Source of the DNA: Pseudomonas pseudonitroreducens | GTDB taxonomy: Bacteria; Pseudomonadota; Gammaproteobacteria; Pseudomonadales; Pseudomonadaceae | DNA: 64,000 nt | Reading direction: 5' to 3' | Assembly: GCF_021603645.1 (NCBI RefSeq) | Contig: NZ_BQHJ01000011.1 | Span: 206,801 to 270,800 of the forward strand | Made by a program: the position numbers and the translations under genes | The notes under the pieces: model-generated | What the model was told of the DNA's origin: nothing | The model's input: the letters and a program-made list of their open reading frames with translations, nothing else | The model's database searches: none | Shown here: piece by piece, positions 28,950-38,771 of the stretch | Position numbering within the stretch: position 1 is the stretch's first letter | Layout: every line of letters starts with the position of its first letter

Positions 28950-29198
28950 AGCGGACAGTCTATGGGGCTCTTTTACAGGCAGCAATCTAATCCTAAGCAT
29001 TGAGGCTTTTTGTTGCGTTTGCATTGAAAGGCGGCTTAAGGCTGATGGCGAGCACTAACAACCATTCGTTCCGACCCCTCGCCGAGACTCAAGCTGTCAT
29101 CTAGACTGTCATGAAACTGGCAGGTTTGATTGATCAGGGTCAACTGTGACGGAATGGTCAGCGGTATTCTCTGAAATGTATCCCTAAGGACTGAGCAA

Positions 29199-29591
29199 AT
29201 GACTTGGTTCCGTGACCATCAAGATTCTCTGTTACGCATAGCAGTAATGCTGTGGGTGCTGGCGTTCGGGGTTGCGGCAAGTCATGGCTGTTTGTCTTTT
29301 TCTGAGAACCATGCTGTGCCATCCCCTTCGGATGTCACTGTAGGTATGCAAGGCAAGACGTATCAACTGCACTCAAGTGCCTGCCTGGAGTTCTGTAACG
29401 ACAGCGCATCAGCGCTCCATCTGGCATCGTGGTATATTCACTTCGACCAGACTCTCTGGGTGCTCCTGCTCACACTCCCCGTCCTTTTCCTGTCTTCCGT
29501 TATCCCTCCGCGCTTTGGCGCACTCGCCTTGCACCTGCCTGCGCCGCCTCGGCCGCCGGCACGCCTGAGCTTCGTCCGCTTCAACGATTAA
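29199..29591 (+). CDS. Hypothetical membrane protein with Cys/His loop
   Basis: A 130-residue protein with two hydrophobic helices (LLRIAVMLWVLAFGVAAS and TLWVLLLTLPVLFLSSVI). Between them is a loop containing HGCLSF, HSSACLEFCND and ALHLASW, which could bind metal. No named family comes to mind. It is divergent from the cus operon across about 250 bases and begins a plus-strand copper cluster. I would guess a periplasmic metal-handling role, but only from context. Confidence 0.65.
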   Translation: MTWFRDHQDSLLRIAVMLWVLAFGVAASHGCLSFSENHAVPSPSDVTVGMQGKTYQLHSSACLEFCNDSASALHLASWYIHFDQTLWVLLLTLPVLFLSSVIPPRFGALALHLPAPPRPPARLSFVRFND

Positions 29592-29696
29592 CTCGACTTT
29601 CGTGCACCCGGACCACCGGGCGCACAGTCTTGCTGCGCCTGCACTACCAGGCGTGGTTGCGCTTCATTTCACCCGTTGAAACACTTGGAGATCGCC

Positions 29697-30146
29697 ATGC
29701 ACATCACCCTCAAAACGCTTGTCGCCGCACTACTGATTGGCAGCCCGCTGCTTGCCGTGGCTGTCGATGAACATCACCCCGATCAGGCTCCGGCGAAAGC
29801 CGAGAGCAAAGCTGCGCCGGCTCAGGGCCAGGAAAAGGCCATGGCCGCACAGATGCAAAAGATGCAGGCCATTCACGACAGGCTCGCTGCCGCCAAGACC
29901 CCGGAGGAGCGTCAGGCGGCTATGCATGATGGCATGCAAGCGATGAAGGAAGGCCTGGGCATGATGCAGAGCGGCTGTGCCGGCAAGGGCATGGGCCAGC
30001 ACATGAAGATGATGGATTCGAAGATGATGGGAATGATGATGCAAATGATGGATCAGCAGGCCGGCATGATGGGCTCGCAGTCGGACATGAAGGGCATGCC
30101 CATGCAGCACTCCATGGACCAGCCGGCCCAGAAGCCAGCCCAGTAA
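29697..30146 (+). CDS. Met-rich periplasmic copper-binding protein
   Basis: A 149-residue exported protein: signal peptide MHITLKTLVAALLIGSPLLA, then a helical region with AAQMQKMQAIHDRL, then a C-terminal half dense in methionine and histidine (GQHMKMMDSKMMGMMMQMMD and repeats of that kind). Such domains bind Cu(I) or Ag(I) in the periplasm. CTTGGAG precedes the ATG at 29697. It lies in the same direction as the DUF2933 and P-type ATPase genes and is likely co-expressed with them. Confidence 0.8.
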   Translation: MHITLKTLVAALLIGSPLLAVAVDEHHPDQAPAKAESKAAPAQGQEKAMAAQMQKMQAIHDRLAAAKTPEERQAAMHDGMQAMKEGLGMMQSGCAGKGMGQHMKMMDSKMMGMMMQMMDQQAGMMGSQSDMKGMPMQHSMDQPAQKPAQ

Positions 30147-30235
30147 TCACATGGCGCAGCTCCAGTCTTGGTCTGTAGTGCGGAAGCATCCCCAGGCCAA
30201 GACGGAGCCCCCCACTTTCGCCCTGGAGAATACTT

Positions 30236-30487
30236 ATGAACGCTTCGCCTTCATCCCATCAGCCTCCGCCGTCCTTTTGGCGCAGTAAGCCCGGTATTGC
30301 CCTGGGTATGTTGCTGGTGATTGCCTTGTTCTACCTGGCGCGAGAGCACTACGGTCATATCTCGCTGCTGTTGCCGTACGCAATCCTGTTGCTGTGCCCG
30401 CTGATGCACCTGTTCGGCCATCACCACGGCGGCCACGGCCATCATGGCGGAACGGACAATGCCCCCAAGGACGACGATAGAGGCTGA
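30236..30487 (+). CDS. DUF2933 small membrane protein
   Basis: An 83-residue protein with two hydrophobic helices at about residues 19–34 and 42–58 and a histidine-rich tail (MHLFGHHHGGHGHHGG). DUF2933 proteins are commonly found beside copper ATPase genes; the His tail probably binds metal. A CTGGAG site precedes the ATG. The stop lies 3 bases before the ATPase start, so the two are translationally linked. Confidence 0.85.
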   Translation: MNASPSSHQPPPSFWRSKPGIALGMLLVIALFYLAREHYGHISLLLPYAILLLCPLMHLFGHHHGGHGHHGGTDNAPKDDDRG

Positions 30488-30490
30488 CTC

Positions 30491-32830
30491 ATGCACAGTC
30501 ATGAACACACGCATCCATTACCCGGAAACGAAACCTCCTCCGCTGAAGTGAAGGACCCTGTCTGCGGGATGATGGTTAAAACAGACAGTCCCCATCAACT
30601 GCAGTACGCCGGGAAGGTCTACCGGTTCTGCAGCGAAAAGTGCCTGTCAAAGTTCAAGGCGGCACCGGAAAACTATAGTGCCGCTGTGCGGGAAGAGACG
30701 ACCGACCTCCCGACGGGAGCAAGTGACACCTGGTACACCTGCCCAATGCATCCCGAGATACGTCAGCTCGGTCCAGGCTCCTGCCCAAAGTGCGGCATGA
30801 CCCTGGAGCCGGTGCTGCCGGAACTGGAGCAGGAAGAGAACCCTGAGCTCCGGGACTTCTCCCGGCGCTTCTGGTGGACCTTACCCCTGACCATCGTGGT
30901 CACCATTCTGGCCATGGGGGGGCATGCCTTGAACCTGTTCCACGGCGCCACGCAGAACTGGGTCGAGCTGGTGATCGCCAGCCCGGTGGTGCTCTGGGCG
31001 GGCTGGCCGTTCTACGTGCGCGGAGTGCGCTCGGTGCTACAGCGCAGCCCCAACATGTGGACGTTGATCGGCCTGGGGACTTCCGCCGCCTATCTCTACA
31101 GCCTCGTAGCCACCCTGGCGCCGACGGTCTTCCCTGCGAACTTCATGATGGAGGGCCGCATTGGCGTCTACTTCGAGGCGGCGGCCGTCATCATCTCGCT
31201 CACCCTGCTGGGGCAGATACTCGAACTCAAGGCCCGCTCGCAGACCTCGGCGGCCATCAAGTCGTTACTTGGCCTAGCACCGAAGACAGCCCGGCGGATC
31301 AATGCCGATGGCAGCGAAGAGGACATCCCGCAGAGCCATGTGCACCCGGGCGATAGGTTGCGCGTCCGCCCCGGAGAGAAGGTCCCGGTCGATGGCCTGG
31401 TCGTACAGGGCGAAAGCGCCGTCGATGAATCCATGCTGACTGGCGAACCTCTGCCGGTGCTGAAGCAAGTGGGCGACACGCTCATCGGGGCAACCTTGAA
31501 CACCCACGGCAGCCTGGTGATGCAGGCGCAAAAGGTCGGATCGGAAACCATGCTTGCGCAGATCGTGCAGATGGTTGTGCAGGCGCAACGCTCGAAGGCG
31601 CCGATGCAGCGCCTGGCTGACGTCATTGCCGGCTACTTCGTGATGGTCGTCATCGCCATCGCGGCCCTGACCCTGATTGGTTGGGGAGTCTGGGGGCCAC
31701 AGCCCAGTTGGGTGTTTGGTCTGATCAACGCTGTGGCGGTGCTGATCATCGCCTGCCCCTGCGCCCTCGGCCTGGCGACCCCGATGTCTGTAATGGTCGC
31801 TACGGGCAAGGCTGCTGGCAGTGGGGTACTGTTCCGCGATGCGGCGGCCATCGAGAACCTGCGCAAGATTGATACGCTGATCGTCGATAAAACCGGCACC
31901 CTCACTGAAGGGCGCCCGGTATTCCAGAGCGTCGAAGCAGCATCCGGCTTTAGTGCTGAAGAGGTTCTGCGGCTGGCCGCCAGCCTTGACCAAGGCAGTG
32001 AGCATCCACTGGCGCATGCTATTGTCGATCAGGCCAGGGTGCAGGGGCTGGCGTTGAGCGAAACGGATGAGTTCGAGAGCGCCTCGGGGATTGGAGTGCG
32101 CGGCCAGGTCGATGGGCGGCGCCTGCTGTTGGGCAACACTGCCTTGCTGGCCGATGCGGGCGTGTCCAGCGAGGCCCTGCAAGCACGTGCCGAAAAACTG
32201 CGTAGCGAAGGCGCAAGTATCATGTACCTGGCGGTGGACGGTACCTTGGCCGGCCTGTTGGCGGTAGCTGACCCTATCAAGCCGACCTCCCGGCAGGCCG
32301 TGCAATACCTCCAGGACGCCGGCGTCAGGGTCATCATGGCCACTGGCGACGGTCCGACCACGGCGCGTGCAGTGGCCCGCCAATTGGGTATTGAAGAAGT
32401 GCACGGCGAGGTCAAGCCACAGGACAAGGAGCACCTCACCGCTAGCCTCCAGGCGGCTGGGCATCGTGTGGCGATGGCCGGAGACGGCATCAACGATGCG
32501 CCTGCCCTGGCGCGTGCCGATGTTGGTATTGCGATGGGGACCGGTACCGACGTCGCGATGAACAGTGCCCAGGTCACCCTGGTCAAAGGTGACCTGCTTG
32601 GTATTCTCCGCGCCCGCAACCTATCCATGGCGACGGTGCGCAACATGCACCAGAACCTGGCCTTCGCCTTCGCTTACAACGCCATGGGCATACCCCTCGC
32701 CGCCGGATTGTTCTACCCCCTGACGGGGCATCTGCTGTCCCCAATTATTGCTGCATTGGCCATGAGCGTAAGTTCGGCATCGGTCGTCTTCAACGCCGTG
32801 CGCCTGCGTAAGGCATCGCTCGATGGCTAG
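30491..32830 (+). CDS. copA: Cu/Ag-exporting P1B-type ATPase with YHS domain
   Basis: A 779-residue inner-membrane ATPase that exports monovalent copper or silver. The N-terminus has His-rich MHSHEHTH, a YHS-type domain with DPVCGM (22–27) and RFCSEKC, then a zinc-ribbon-like segment YTCPMHPEI…CPKCGM (82–103). Eight membrane helices follow. Catalytic motifs are TGEP (317–320), the transport motif CPC (422–424), the phosphorylated D466 in DKTGT, SEHPLA, and [10 protein letters not shown]. No classic CxxC HMA domain is present; a separate CopZ-like gene follows. Most like the SilP/CopP subgroup. Confidence 0.94.
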   Translation: MHSHEHTHPLPGNETSSAEVKDPVCGMMVKTDSPHQLQYAGKVYRFCSEKCLSKFKAAPENYSAAVREETTDLPTGASDTWYTCPMHPEIRQLGPGSCPKCGMTLEPVLPELEQEENPELRDFSRRFWWTLPLTIVVTILAMGGHALNLFHGATQNWVELVIASPVVLWAGWPFYVRGVRSVLQRSPNMWTLIGLGTSAAYLYSLVATLAPTVFPANFMMEGRIGVYFEAAAVIISLTLLGQILELKARSQTSAAIKSLLGLAPKTARRINADGSEEDIPQSHVHPGDRLRVRPGEKVPVDGLVVQGESAVDESMLTGEPLPVLKQVGDTLIGATLNTHGSLVMQAQKVGSETMLAQIVQMVVQAQRSKAPMQRLADVIAGYFVMVVIAIAALTLIGWGVWGPQPSWVFGLINAVAVLIIACPCALGLATPMSVMVATGKAAGSGVLFRDAAAIENLRKIDTLIVDKTGTLTEGRPVFQSVEAASGFSAEEVLRLAASLDQGSEHPLAHAIVDQARVQGLALSETDEFESASGIGVRGQVDGRRLLLGNTALLADAGVSSEALQARAEKLRSEGASIMYLAVDGTLAGLLAVADPIKPTSRQAVQYLQDAGVRVIMATGDGPTTARAVARQLGIEEVHGEVKPQDKEHLTASLQAAGHRVAMAGDGINDAPALARADVGIAMGTGTDVAMNSAQVTLVKGDLLGILRARNLSMATVRNMHQNLAFAFAYNAMGIPLAAGLFYPLTGHLLSPIIAALAMSVSSASVVFNAVRLRKASLDG

Positions 32831-32941
32831 TTTCGGAAAGCTTGACCTTGCCCCCATGGCAAGGTCGAGGATAGCTCCACGTTCCGGACAGGTTCAGCCA
32901 GTGTTCCGGGCGATAAGGCTGATTATTGAGGAGTCACCACG

Positions 32942-33211
32942 ATGAAAAATTTTGATCTGCACGTTGAAGGCATGAGCTGCGCTTCGTGCGTCCGCCACGT
33001 GAATGCTGCATTGGCGCCGGTCACTGGTGTTGCCGAGGTTTCGGTCGACCTCGCGGCGGGACGGGTGCGCGTCAATGGGGACGCCGATGTCCAGGCGCTG
33101 ATGGCCGCGCTGCAGGATGCCGGTTATCCGGCCAAGCTCGATGCTCCGCACCAGGCCCCGGAGGGTGGCAAGGCGCGCGGCTGCGGCGGCAGTTCCTGCT
33201 GCTGTCACTAA
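32942..33211 (+). CDS. copZ: CopZ-like HMA copper chaperone
   Basis: An 89-residue HMA-domain protein with the metal site GMSCASC at residues 11–17 and the usual beta-alpha-beta fold. An odd extension ends with RGCGGSSCCCH, which adds a second cluster of thiols. It probably hands Cu(I) to the ATPase encoded upstream. GAGGAG precedes the ATG. The 111-base gap after the ATPase has no gene. Confidence 0.88.
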   Translation: MKNFDLHVEGMSCASCVRHVNAALAPVTGVAEVSVDLAAGRVRVNGDADVQALMAALQDAGYPAKLDAPHQAPEGGKARGCGGSSCCCH

Positions 33212-33224
33212 GAGGGGGAGCATC

Positions 33225-33668
33225 ATGCGCAAGGCACTTCGCTTGACGGCGCTGGCCGGACTGTTCATGGCCTCCATCGCCCAGGCCGCCACAACCATCG
33301 ACGTATACCGCGACCCCAACTGCGGTTGCTGCAAGAGCTGGATCAAGTACCTGGAGGCCAATGGCTTCAGCGTGAACGACCACGTCGAGCCGAATATGAG
33401 TGCGGTCAAGCAGCGCGTAGGCGTTGCTCCGCGTCTGTCCTCCTGCCACACCGCAGTGATCGGTGGAAAATTCGTCGAAGGGCATGTTCCGGTGGCACAG
33501 ATCCACGAGCTGGAGAAGCGTCCGGAACTGCTTGGGATCGCGGCTCCAGGCATGCCCGTCGGTTCGCCTGGCATGGAAATGGGGCAGACCAAGCAGGCTT
33601 ACAAAATCATTGGGCTTACCCGTGACGGCACCGACGAGGTTGTCGCCGACTATCCGTCAACCCAATAA
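33225..33668 (+). CDS. DUF411 metal-associated protein (CopG-like)
   Basis: A 147-residue periplasmic protein with a signal peptide ending at IAQAATTIDVY. The thioredoxin-like fold bears the conserved RDPNCGCCKSWIKYLEANGF motif; the CxCC group binds copper in CopG-type proteins. Further family segments are LSSCHTAVIGGKFVEGHVP and GMPVGSPGMEMG. It follows copZ by 13 bases with an AGAGGGGGAG site, so it is in the same transcript. I chose the ATG at 33225 by the signal peptide. Confidence 0.87.
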   Translation: MRKALRLTALAGLFMASIAQAATTIDVYRDPNCGCCKSWIKYLEANGFSVNDHVEPNMSAVKQRVGVAPRLSSCHTAVIGGKFVEGHVPVAQIHELEKRPELLGIAAPGMPVGSPGMEMGQTKQAYKIIGLTRDGTDEVVADYPSTQ

Positions 33669-33751
33669 CCGTGTGGACTTTCCCGCCGGGGGCTTTCAAT
33701 TAGCGTGTCTTGAGCTCAACAAGACGCGCCGCTAGCCCGGACATCGCACCT

Positions 33752-35125
33752 TCAAGGGCGATGTGGAAATTCCAGATGGAATGCTGTCACTCCGTCTGAT
33801 GAGGTGCACCAGATGCGGCCATGGTGCGCCTCGACAATTGAACGTGAGATCGCGAGGCCAAGGCCTGCGTTATGCGATTCCCCCTCTCGACGTGCAGGGT
33901 CGGCACGATAGAAGCGATCGAAGAGCTTCTTGAGGTGCTCGGAAGGAATTGTCTCTCCAGGATTGACGACCGAGAGAGTCACGGTATTGGCGTTACTCTC
34001 AATGAGCACATCGATTGTTGCGCCCGCAGGGGTGTAACGGACAGCATTCGATAGCAGGTTGGAAACGGCTCGATGCAGCATCAGGCTATCGCCCTGAATA
34101 GAAGACGAACCACTGAGGCGAAGCTCAATGCTGCGTTCCTCTGCAAGCAGGCTGTAGTATTCGAAGAGCCTCTGCACAATCTCCTCAAGATTGATCTTGG
34201 TCGAGCCAGGAGTGATAAGGCCATTATCAGATTTTGCCAAGAAGAGCATATCGTCAATCATTCTCGACATATGATGCAAACTATCAAGATTGGAGTAGAG
34301 GTTTTCCTCATAAACATCAATGCTGCGCTTTTTTCCGAGGATCACCTCGGTGTGCGTGAGTAGTGTTGTAATAGGCGTGCGGAGCTCATGGGCAATATCC
34401 GCCGAAAAGTTGGAAAGGCGTATAAACGAATCGTCTAGCCTGGCCAGCATCTCATTAAAGGAGCTTACTAATTCTTGAAGTTCAGAAGGGATGGAGTCCA
34501 GTGGGATACGGTCTTTCAAGGACTTTGCTGATATCGATGCTGCCACTGCGGTAACTTGTCGTATCGGTCGCAAGCCACTTCTGACAACCACGACGCCCAA
34601 GGCGCCGCTTGCAATGGCGCTGATCGCCAAGCCTATCCAAAACCAACGTTCTAGCGTCACGAAAAAGTGAGAGTGGCTGGTGACATCCAATATCAGGACG
34701 GCCGTTGCCGAGCTAGGCCCCGACTGTGGGCCAACCCGAGCAGTCATACCCCTATACAGCCGCCCATGGTTCTCCCACTCCCACATGCCGGCACTTTCCT
34801 GCGAAAATTGAGACGGCAAATTAGCAATGGTTGAATTCGAGAAAAGTACATTGCCCTCCGTCGTGGTAATGATCGATTCGAGTTCATGGTGCGCGCCAAG
34901 TAAGGCATTCAGCTCCAAGCGAATGTGACTGCTCTCCAGATTGGCATTCGAGGACATAAGGATTTGCTGAATGGAGTTGAGCTTTTCGGTGATCGTCTGC
35001 TGATCCTGCATCCAGAAGTGCCGACGACTCAACTCACTGAAGCTCACTCCAGCAACGGTCAGGACGGACACCACAGCAAGCATGAACATCAGGCTCATGC
35101 GAGCAGTTAGCGATAGTCGCTTCAT
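33752..35125 (-). CDS. copS: Heavy-metal sensor histidine kinase CopS/CusS
   Basis: A 457-residue membrane kinase. Two hydrophobic helices near residues 9–30 and 163–185 frame a periplasmic sensing domain; a HAMP segment follows. The H-box is [19 protein letters not shown], the N-box [16 protein letters not shown] and the G-box [18 protein letters not shown]. It would sense periplasmic copper and phosphorylate CopR. Its start overlaps the copR stop by 4 bases. It converges with the DUF411 gene across about 80 bases. Confidence 0.93.
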   Translation of the reverse strand: MKRLSLTARMSLMFMLAVVSVLTVAGVSFSELSRRHFWMQDQQTITEKLNSIQQILMSSNANLESSHIRLELNALLGAHHELESIITTTEGNVLFSNSTIANLPSQFSQESAGMWEWENHGRLYRGMTARVGPQSGPSSATAVLILDVTSHSHFFVTLERWFWIGLAISAIASGALGVVVVRSGLRPIRQVTAVAASISAKSLKDRIPLDSIPSELQELVSSFNEMLARLDDSFIRLSNFSADIAHELRTPITTLLTHTEVILGKKRSIDVYEENLYSNLDSLHHMSRMIDDMLFLAKSDNGLITPGSTKINLEEIVQRLFEYYSLLAEERSIELRLSGSSSIQGDSLMLHRAVSNLLSNAVRYTPAGATIDVLIESNANTVTLSVVNPGETIPSEHLKKLFDRFYRADPARREGESHNAGLGLAISRSIVEAHHGRIWCTSSDGVTAFHLEFPHRP

Positions 35126-35805
35126 TTCTGCTCGGGCTCTTCGAGCATGTACCCCATTCCCCTAATCGTATGGATCAGCTTGGGCTCGAAGTCATCGTCG
35201 ATCTTGGCCCTCAGCCGCCGTACTGCCACCTCGATAACGTTCGTATCGCTATCAAAGTTCATGTCCCATACCTGAGAGGCAATCAGTGATTTCGGTAGAA
35301 CCTCCCCGCGTCTCCGCATCAACAGCTCAAGCAGCGAGAATTCCTTTGCCGTCAGGTCAATGCGCACCCCGCCTCGCACTGCCCGGCGCTTGAGCAGGTC
35401 CACTTCGAGATTCGCAATTTTTAGGGTCATCAGGGTTGGAGCTGTTGTCGCGCGCCGTAGTAGCGTGCGTACGCGCGCCAAGAGCTCGGCAAATGCGAAA
35501 GGCTTGACCAGGTAATCATCTGCTCCCAACTCAAGTCCCTTAACGCGATCATCCACGCCGTCGCGTGCGGTCAGGAACAACACCGGAACATCCTTGCCGG
35601 CGGCCCGCACCATGCGCAGTACTTCCCACCCGCTCAGACCAGGCATCATCACGTCCAGTATGAGCAGGTCATACGACTCGCTGAGTGCATGCTGGAGCGC
35701 TTCAGTACCCGAATTGACCAGGTCGACATTGAAGCTGGCCTCGCTCAGTCCTTGCTTCAAGTACAAGCCGATCTTGGGTTCGTCTTCAGCGACAAGAAGT
35801 CTCAT
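35122..35805 (-). CDS. copR: Copper response regulator CopR/CusR
   Basis: A 227-residue OmpR-type regulator: receiver domain with phosphorylated D51 in [18 protein letters not shown] and the [13 protein letters not shown] end, then a winged-helix DNA-binding domain ([20 protein letters not shown] and [11 protein letters not shown]). It probably binds the ATGTAAT-containing sites at 35870, 36816 and 41250. It is divergent from copI, with box 1 lying 65 bases before its own start. Confidence 0.94.
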   Translation of the reverse strand: MRLLVAEDEPKIGLYLKQGLSEASFNVDLVNSGTEALQHALSESYDLLILDVMMPGLSGWEVLRMVRAAGKDVPVLFLTARDGVDDRVKGLELGADDYLVKPFAFAELLARVRTLLRRATTAPTLMTLKIANLEVDLLKRRAVRGGVRIDLTAKEFSLLELLMRRRGEVLPKSLIASQVWDMNFDSDTNVIEVAVRRLRAKIDDDFEPKLIHTIRGMGYMLEEPEQK

Positions 35806-35869
35806 TTTTCTGCCCCATAGCCGAACAATGCTGTGAGTGTGCCGCTACTGGTTGCCACCAACCAGATCC

Positions 35870-35884
35870 TTACAAAAATGTAAT
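35870..35884 (+). promoter_or_regulatory. Candidate CopR box 1 (copR/copI intergenic)
   Basis: TTACAAAAATGTAAT is an inverted-repeat-like 15-mer. With its flank GATCC it is nearly identical to the site before copA. It sits between the divergent copRS and copI genes, where a shared regulator site is expected. Binding by CopR is inferred. Confidence 0.65.
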
Positions 35885-36026
35885 CTTGGCATAAGCCGAC
35901 GGTCAGGCAGGTAGCGCTATGGTTGAGACGACTTCTAGAGCGAGTACTTCGTTTGGACGATCTGAACACGCGAGGTGTGACGATTGGCACGATCCCCTTA
36001 AGGCCTTACCAATGCTCCTTTGGCCA

Positions 36027-36054
36027 ATCGGCGCCGCCTTGGCGCCGATTTTTT
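36027..36054 (+). terminator. Stem-loop with T run between copR and copI
   Basis: ATCGGCGCC and GGCGCCGAT form a 9-bp stem around GCCTT, followed by six T residues ending at 36054. It would stop plus-strand transcripts 90 bases before copI. It may be left over from an older neighbour or act as an attenuator. Confidence 0.75.
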
Positions 36055-36144
36055 AGCAATCAGTACGCGCTCAAGAGCTGATGCCAAGAGCATAATTTTT
36101 TAACTGAGCTGGCCTGGAATTAAACTTCTATTGAGAGGTGTTCT

Positions 36145-36690
36145 ATGAGTACTAAATTTTGGAATTTCCTAGTTGCGGGGATTTTACTCTTTCTCTCTGC
36201 AGTTTCGATGGCCAGTGAAAAGGCAGTGAATTTCGATTTTGGAAGTCGCAGCGCGCCGGAGAAAGCAGATCGGACAGTTGAGATTAAGATTGGGGATCTC
36301 TACTTCGAGCCTTCTCGTATAGATGTAAAAAATGGCGAGACCATTCGATTTGTATTGAAAAACGAAGGGCTGGTTCTTCATGAGTTCAATCTGGGCAAGG
36401 CAGCGGCGCACGTGCAGCACCAGAAGGAAATGGTGGAGATGTTCAAGAGTGGCTATTTAACGGCAATGAAAGTTAACGACGCCGAGCACGATATGGCGGG
36501 TATGGAAGGTGACATGCATGGCATGAGCATGCCCAGCATGAACCACAATGACGCCAACAGCGTTTTAATTGAACCAGGTCAAACCAAGGAACTGGTTTGG
36601 ACATTTAGTAAAACATCGGGGCTGCAATTTGCGTGCAACGTTCCAGGGCATTACCAGAAAGGGATGGTAGGGCAGATTGCCATAAACTAG
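36145..36690 (+). CDS. copI: CopI-type periplasmic cupredoxin
   Basis: A 181-residue exported protein: signal peptide ending near SAVSMASEKA, then a plastocyanin-like beta sandwich. The type 1 copper ligands are visible as His in LVLHEFNL and the C-terminal ACNVPGHYQKGM (Cys, His, Met). A Met/His-rich insert (GMEGDMHGMSMPSMNHND) lies in the middle. CopI proteins are induced by copper and are needed for copper tolerance in some proteobacteria. The sequence is more AT-rich than its neighbours. Confidence 0.87.
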   Translation: MSTKFWNFLVAGILLFLSAVSMASEKAVNFDFGSRSAPEKADRTVEIKIGDLYFEPSRIDVKNGETIRFVLKNEGLVLHEFNLGKAAAHVQHQKEMVEMFKSGYLTAMKVNDAEHDMAGMEGDMHGMSMPSMNHNDANSVLIEPGQTKELVWTFSKTSGLQFACNVPGHYQKGMVGQIAIN

Positions 36691-36815
36691 TGGATGGCGA
36701 GGTTGCGCTGCAGGCTTGTGGGTAGGGAGTAGAGCTCCCGCCGGCGGCTAACAGCGATGCTGGCCGCGTGCGGCTACGCCCTGCGAGCCCCGGCAGGTAG
36801 CGGCAAGGCTGATCC

Positions 36816-36830
36816 TTACAGAAATGTAAT
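36816..36830 (+). promoter_or_regulatory. Candidate CopR box 2 (before copA)
   Basis: TTACAGAAATGTAAT, one base different from box 1 and sharing the flanks GATCC and C. It ends 148 bases before the copABCD start codon; a TAAATA that could be a -10 lies near 36843. The rest of 36691–36977 holds no gene. Confidence 0.65.
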
Positions 36831-36977
36831 CATCGCGACTGCCTAAATATGGCAAATTTTTCAAGGACATCTGAGCCTCTGATCGTCAGGCTCGAAATGA
36901 AGTCCACTTCATAATGGCTCGAAAATGGCCCCAGAAATTGGTTCCTAAGAGCTCTCTTCAAGCAGGGTCGTAGTGGA

Positions 36978-38762
36978 ATGCAGAACAAAACGTCAAGACG
37001 GACTTTCGTTAAGGGCCTTGCGGCGACAGGCATTCTCGGTGGTCTCGGTTTGTGGCGCACCCCCGTCTGGGCCCTTACCAGCCCGACTCAACCGGCCGTG
37101 CTTGCCGGTACCGAGTTCGACCTGTTCATTGGTGAGACTTCAGTCAATCTGACTGGCGCAGTTCGTACAGCAATGACCATCAATGGATCGCTTCCTGGGC
37201 CAACTTTGCGTTGGCGCGAAGGTGACACGATTACACTCCGCGTTCGTAATCGCCTGAAGGAAGATACCTCCATTCATTGGCATGGAATAATTCTCCCAGC
37301 CAACATGGATGGTGTGCCGGGTTTAAGTTTCCAGGGAATTGCTCCCGATGGCATGTACGAATATAAATTCAAGGTCAATCAGCATGGTACCTACTGGTAC
37401 CATAGCCACTCTGGCTTCCAGGAGCAGCTTGGCGTTTTCGGGCCGTTAATTATCGACCCCAAAGAGCCAGAGAAAATTTCTTGCGACCGTGATTATGTCG
37501 TCATGCTGAGCGATTGGTCGGATGAGAATCCCAGTCGTGTCCTTGCCAAGCTGAAGAAAGACTCTGGTTATTACAACTTTCATAAACGCACTGTCGGGGA
37601 TTTCATTGATGATGTAAGCGAGAAGGGTTGGTCGAAAACTGTCGCCGACCGAAAAATGTGGGCTGAAATGAAGATGAGCCCAACCGATCTCGCCGACGTA
37701 AGTGGTTATACCTACACCTATCTCGTCAACGGTCACGCACCTGATACCAATTGGACCGGCATTTTCAAGCCCGGAGAAAAGGTCCGACTGCGCTTCATCA
37801 ACGCCTCTGCAATGACCTACTTCGATGTTCGGATTCCCGGACTGAAGATGACAGTAGTGGCTGCAGATGGGCAGCCAGTCCAGCCGGTAAGTGTTGATGA
37901 GTTCCGCATTGCCGTTGCTGAAACCTATGACGTCATTGTCGAGCCGACAGACCAGGCCGCATACACCATCTTTGCTCAATCGATGGACCGTACCGGCTAC
38001 GCCCGAGGCACGCTTGCGGTAAAGGAAGGAATCAGTGCGACAGTTCCGGCGCTAGATCCCCGCCCACAAATCACCATGGACGATATGGGGATGGGAGGCA
38101 TGGACCATGGAAGCATGGCGGGCATGGATATGTCCGGGATGGACCACGGCGGCATGGCGGGTATGGATATGTCCAGCATGGACCACGGCGACATGGGTGG
38201 CATGGATCACAGCCAGATGCAGGGGATGGGCGCACAGATGCAATCCCACCCTGCGTCCGAGGCCGATAATCCCTTGGTCGACATGCAGACCATGACCCCT
38301 ACGGCGAAGCTCAACGATCCGGGTATTGGCTTGCGTAACAATGGCCGGCGTGTGCTGACCTACGCCGATCTCAAGAGCACATTCGAAGATCCTGACGGAC
38401 GAGTCCCATCCCGAACCATCGAGCTACACCTGACCGGCCACATGGAGAAGTTCTCCTGGTCGTTCGATGGCATTGAGTTCGCTGATGCCAAGCCGCTACT
38501 CCTCAAGTATGGCGAGCGTGTTCGTATCACCCTGGTTAACGACACCATGATGACGCACCCCATCCATTTGCATGGCATGTGGAGTGATTTGGAGGATGAA
38601 CAGGGCAACTTCATGGTGAGAAAGCACACCATCGACATGCCGCCGGGCTCGAAGCGCAGCTATCGCGTGACGGCTGATGCGCTTGGTCGATGGGCCTATC
38701 ACTGCCACCTGATGTATCACATGGAACTGGGCATGTTCCGTGAAGTGCGAGTGCAGGAATAG
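36978..38762 (+). CDS. copA: Multicopper oxidase CopA (PcoA)
   Basis: A 594-residue periplasmic Cu(I) oxidase exported by Tat: the twin-arginine signal SRRTFVKGLAATG is at residues 7–19. Copper-cluster motifs are SIHWHGIILP and YWYHSHSGFQEQ in the first domain and HPIHLHGMW with YHCHLMYHMELGM at the end. A Met-rich loop with repeats such as GMDHGGMAGMDMS near residues 370–420 probably binds extra copper. It heads the copABCD operon and is distinct from the P-type ATPase that is also often called CopA. Confidence 0.95.
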   Translation: MQNKTSRRTFVKGLAATGILGGLGLWRTPVWALTSPTQPAVLAGTEFDLFIGETSVNLTGAVRTAMTINGSLPGPTLRWREGDTITLRVRNRLKEDTSIHWHGIILPANMDGVPGLSFQGIAPDGMYEYKFKVNQHGTYWYHSHSGFQEQLGVFGPLIIDPKEPEKISCDRDYVVMLSDWSDENPSRVLAKLKKDSGYYNFHKRTVGDFIDDVSEKGWSKTVADRKMWAEMKMSPTDLADVSGYTYTYLVNGHAPDTNWTGIFKPGEKVRLRFINASAMTYFDVRIPGLKMTVVAADGQPVQPVSVDEFRIAVAETYDVIVEPTDQAAYTIFAQSMDRTGYARGTLAVKEGISATVPALDPRPQITMDDMGMGGMDHGSMAGMDMSGMDHGGMAGMDMSSMDHGDMGGMDHSQMQGMGAQMQSHPASEADNPLVDMQTMTPTAKLNDPGIGLRNNGRRVLTYADLKSTFEDPDGRVPSRTIELHLTGHMEKFSWSFDGIEFADAKPLLLKYGERVRITLVNDTMMTHPIHLHGMWSDLEDEQGNFMVRKHTIDMPPGSKRSYRVTADALGRWAYHCHLMYHMELGMFREVRVQE

Positions 38763-38771
38763 GAGAACAGC

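Noticed and set aside
31274-32464. 396-codon antisense frame within the P-type ATPase gene
   Set aside because: It is fully opposite a gene with all catalytic motifs; a typical high-GC shadow frame.
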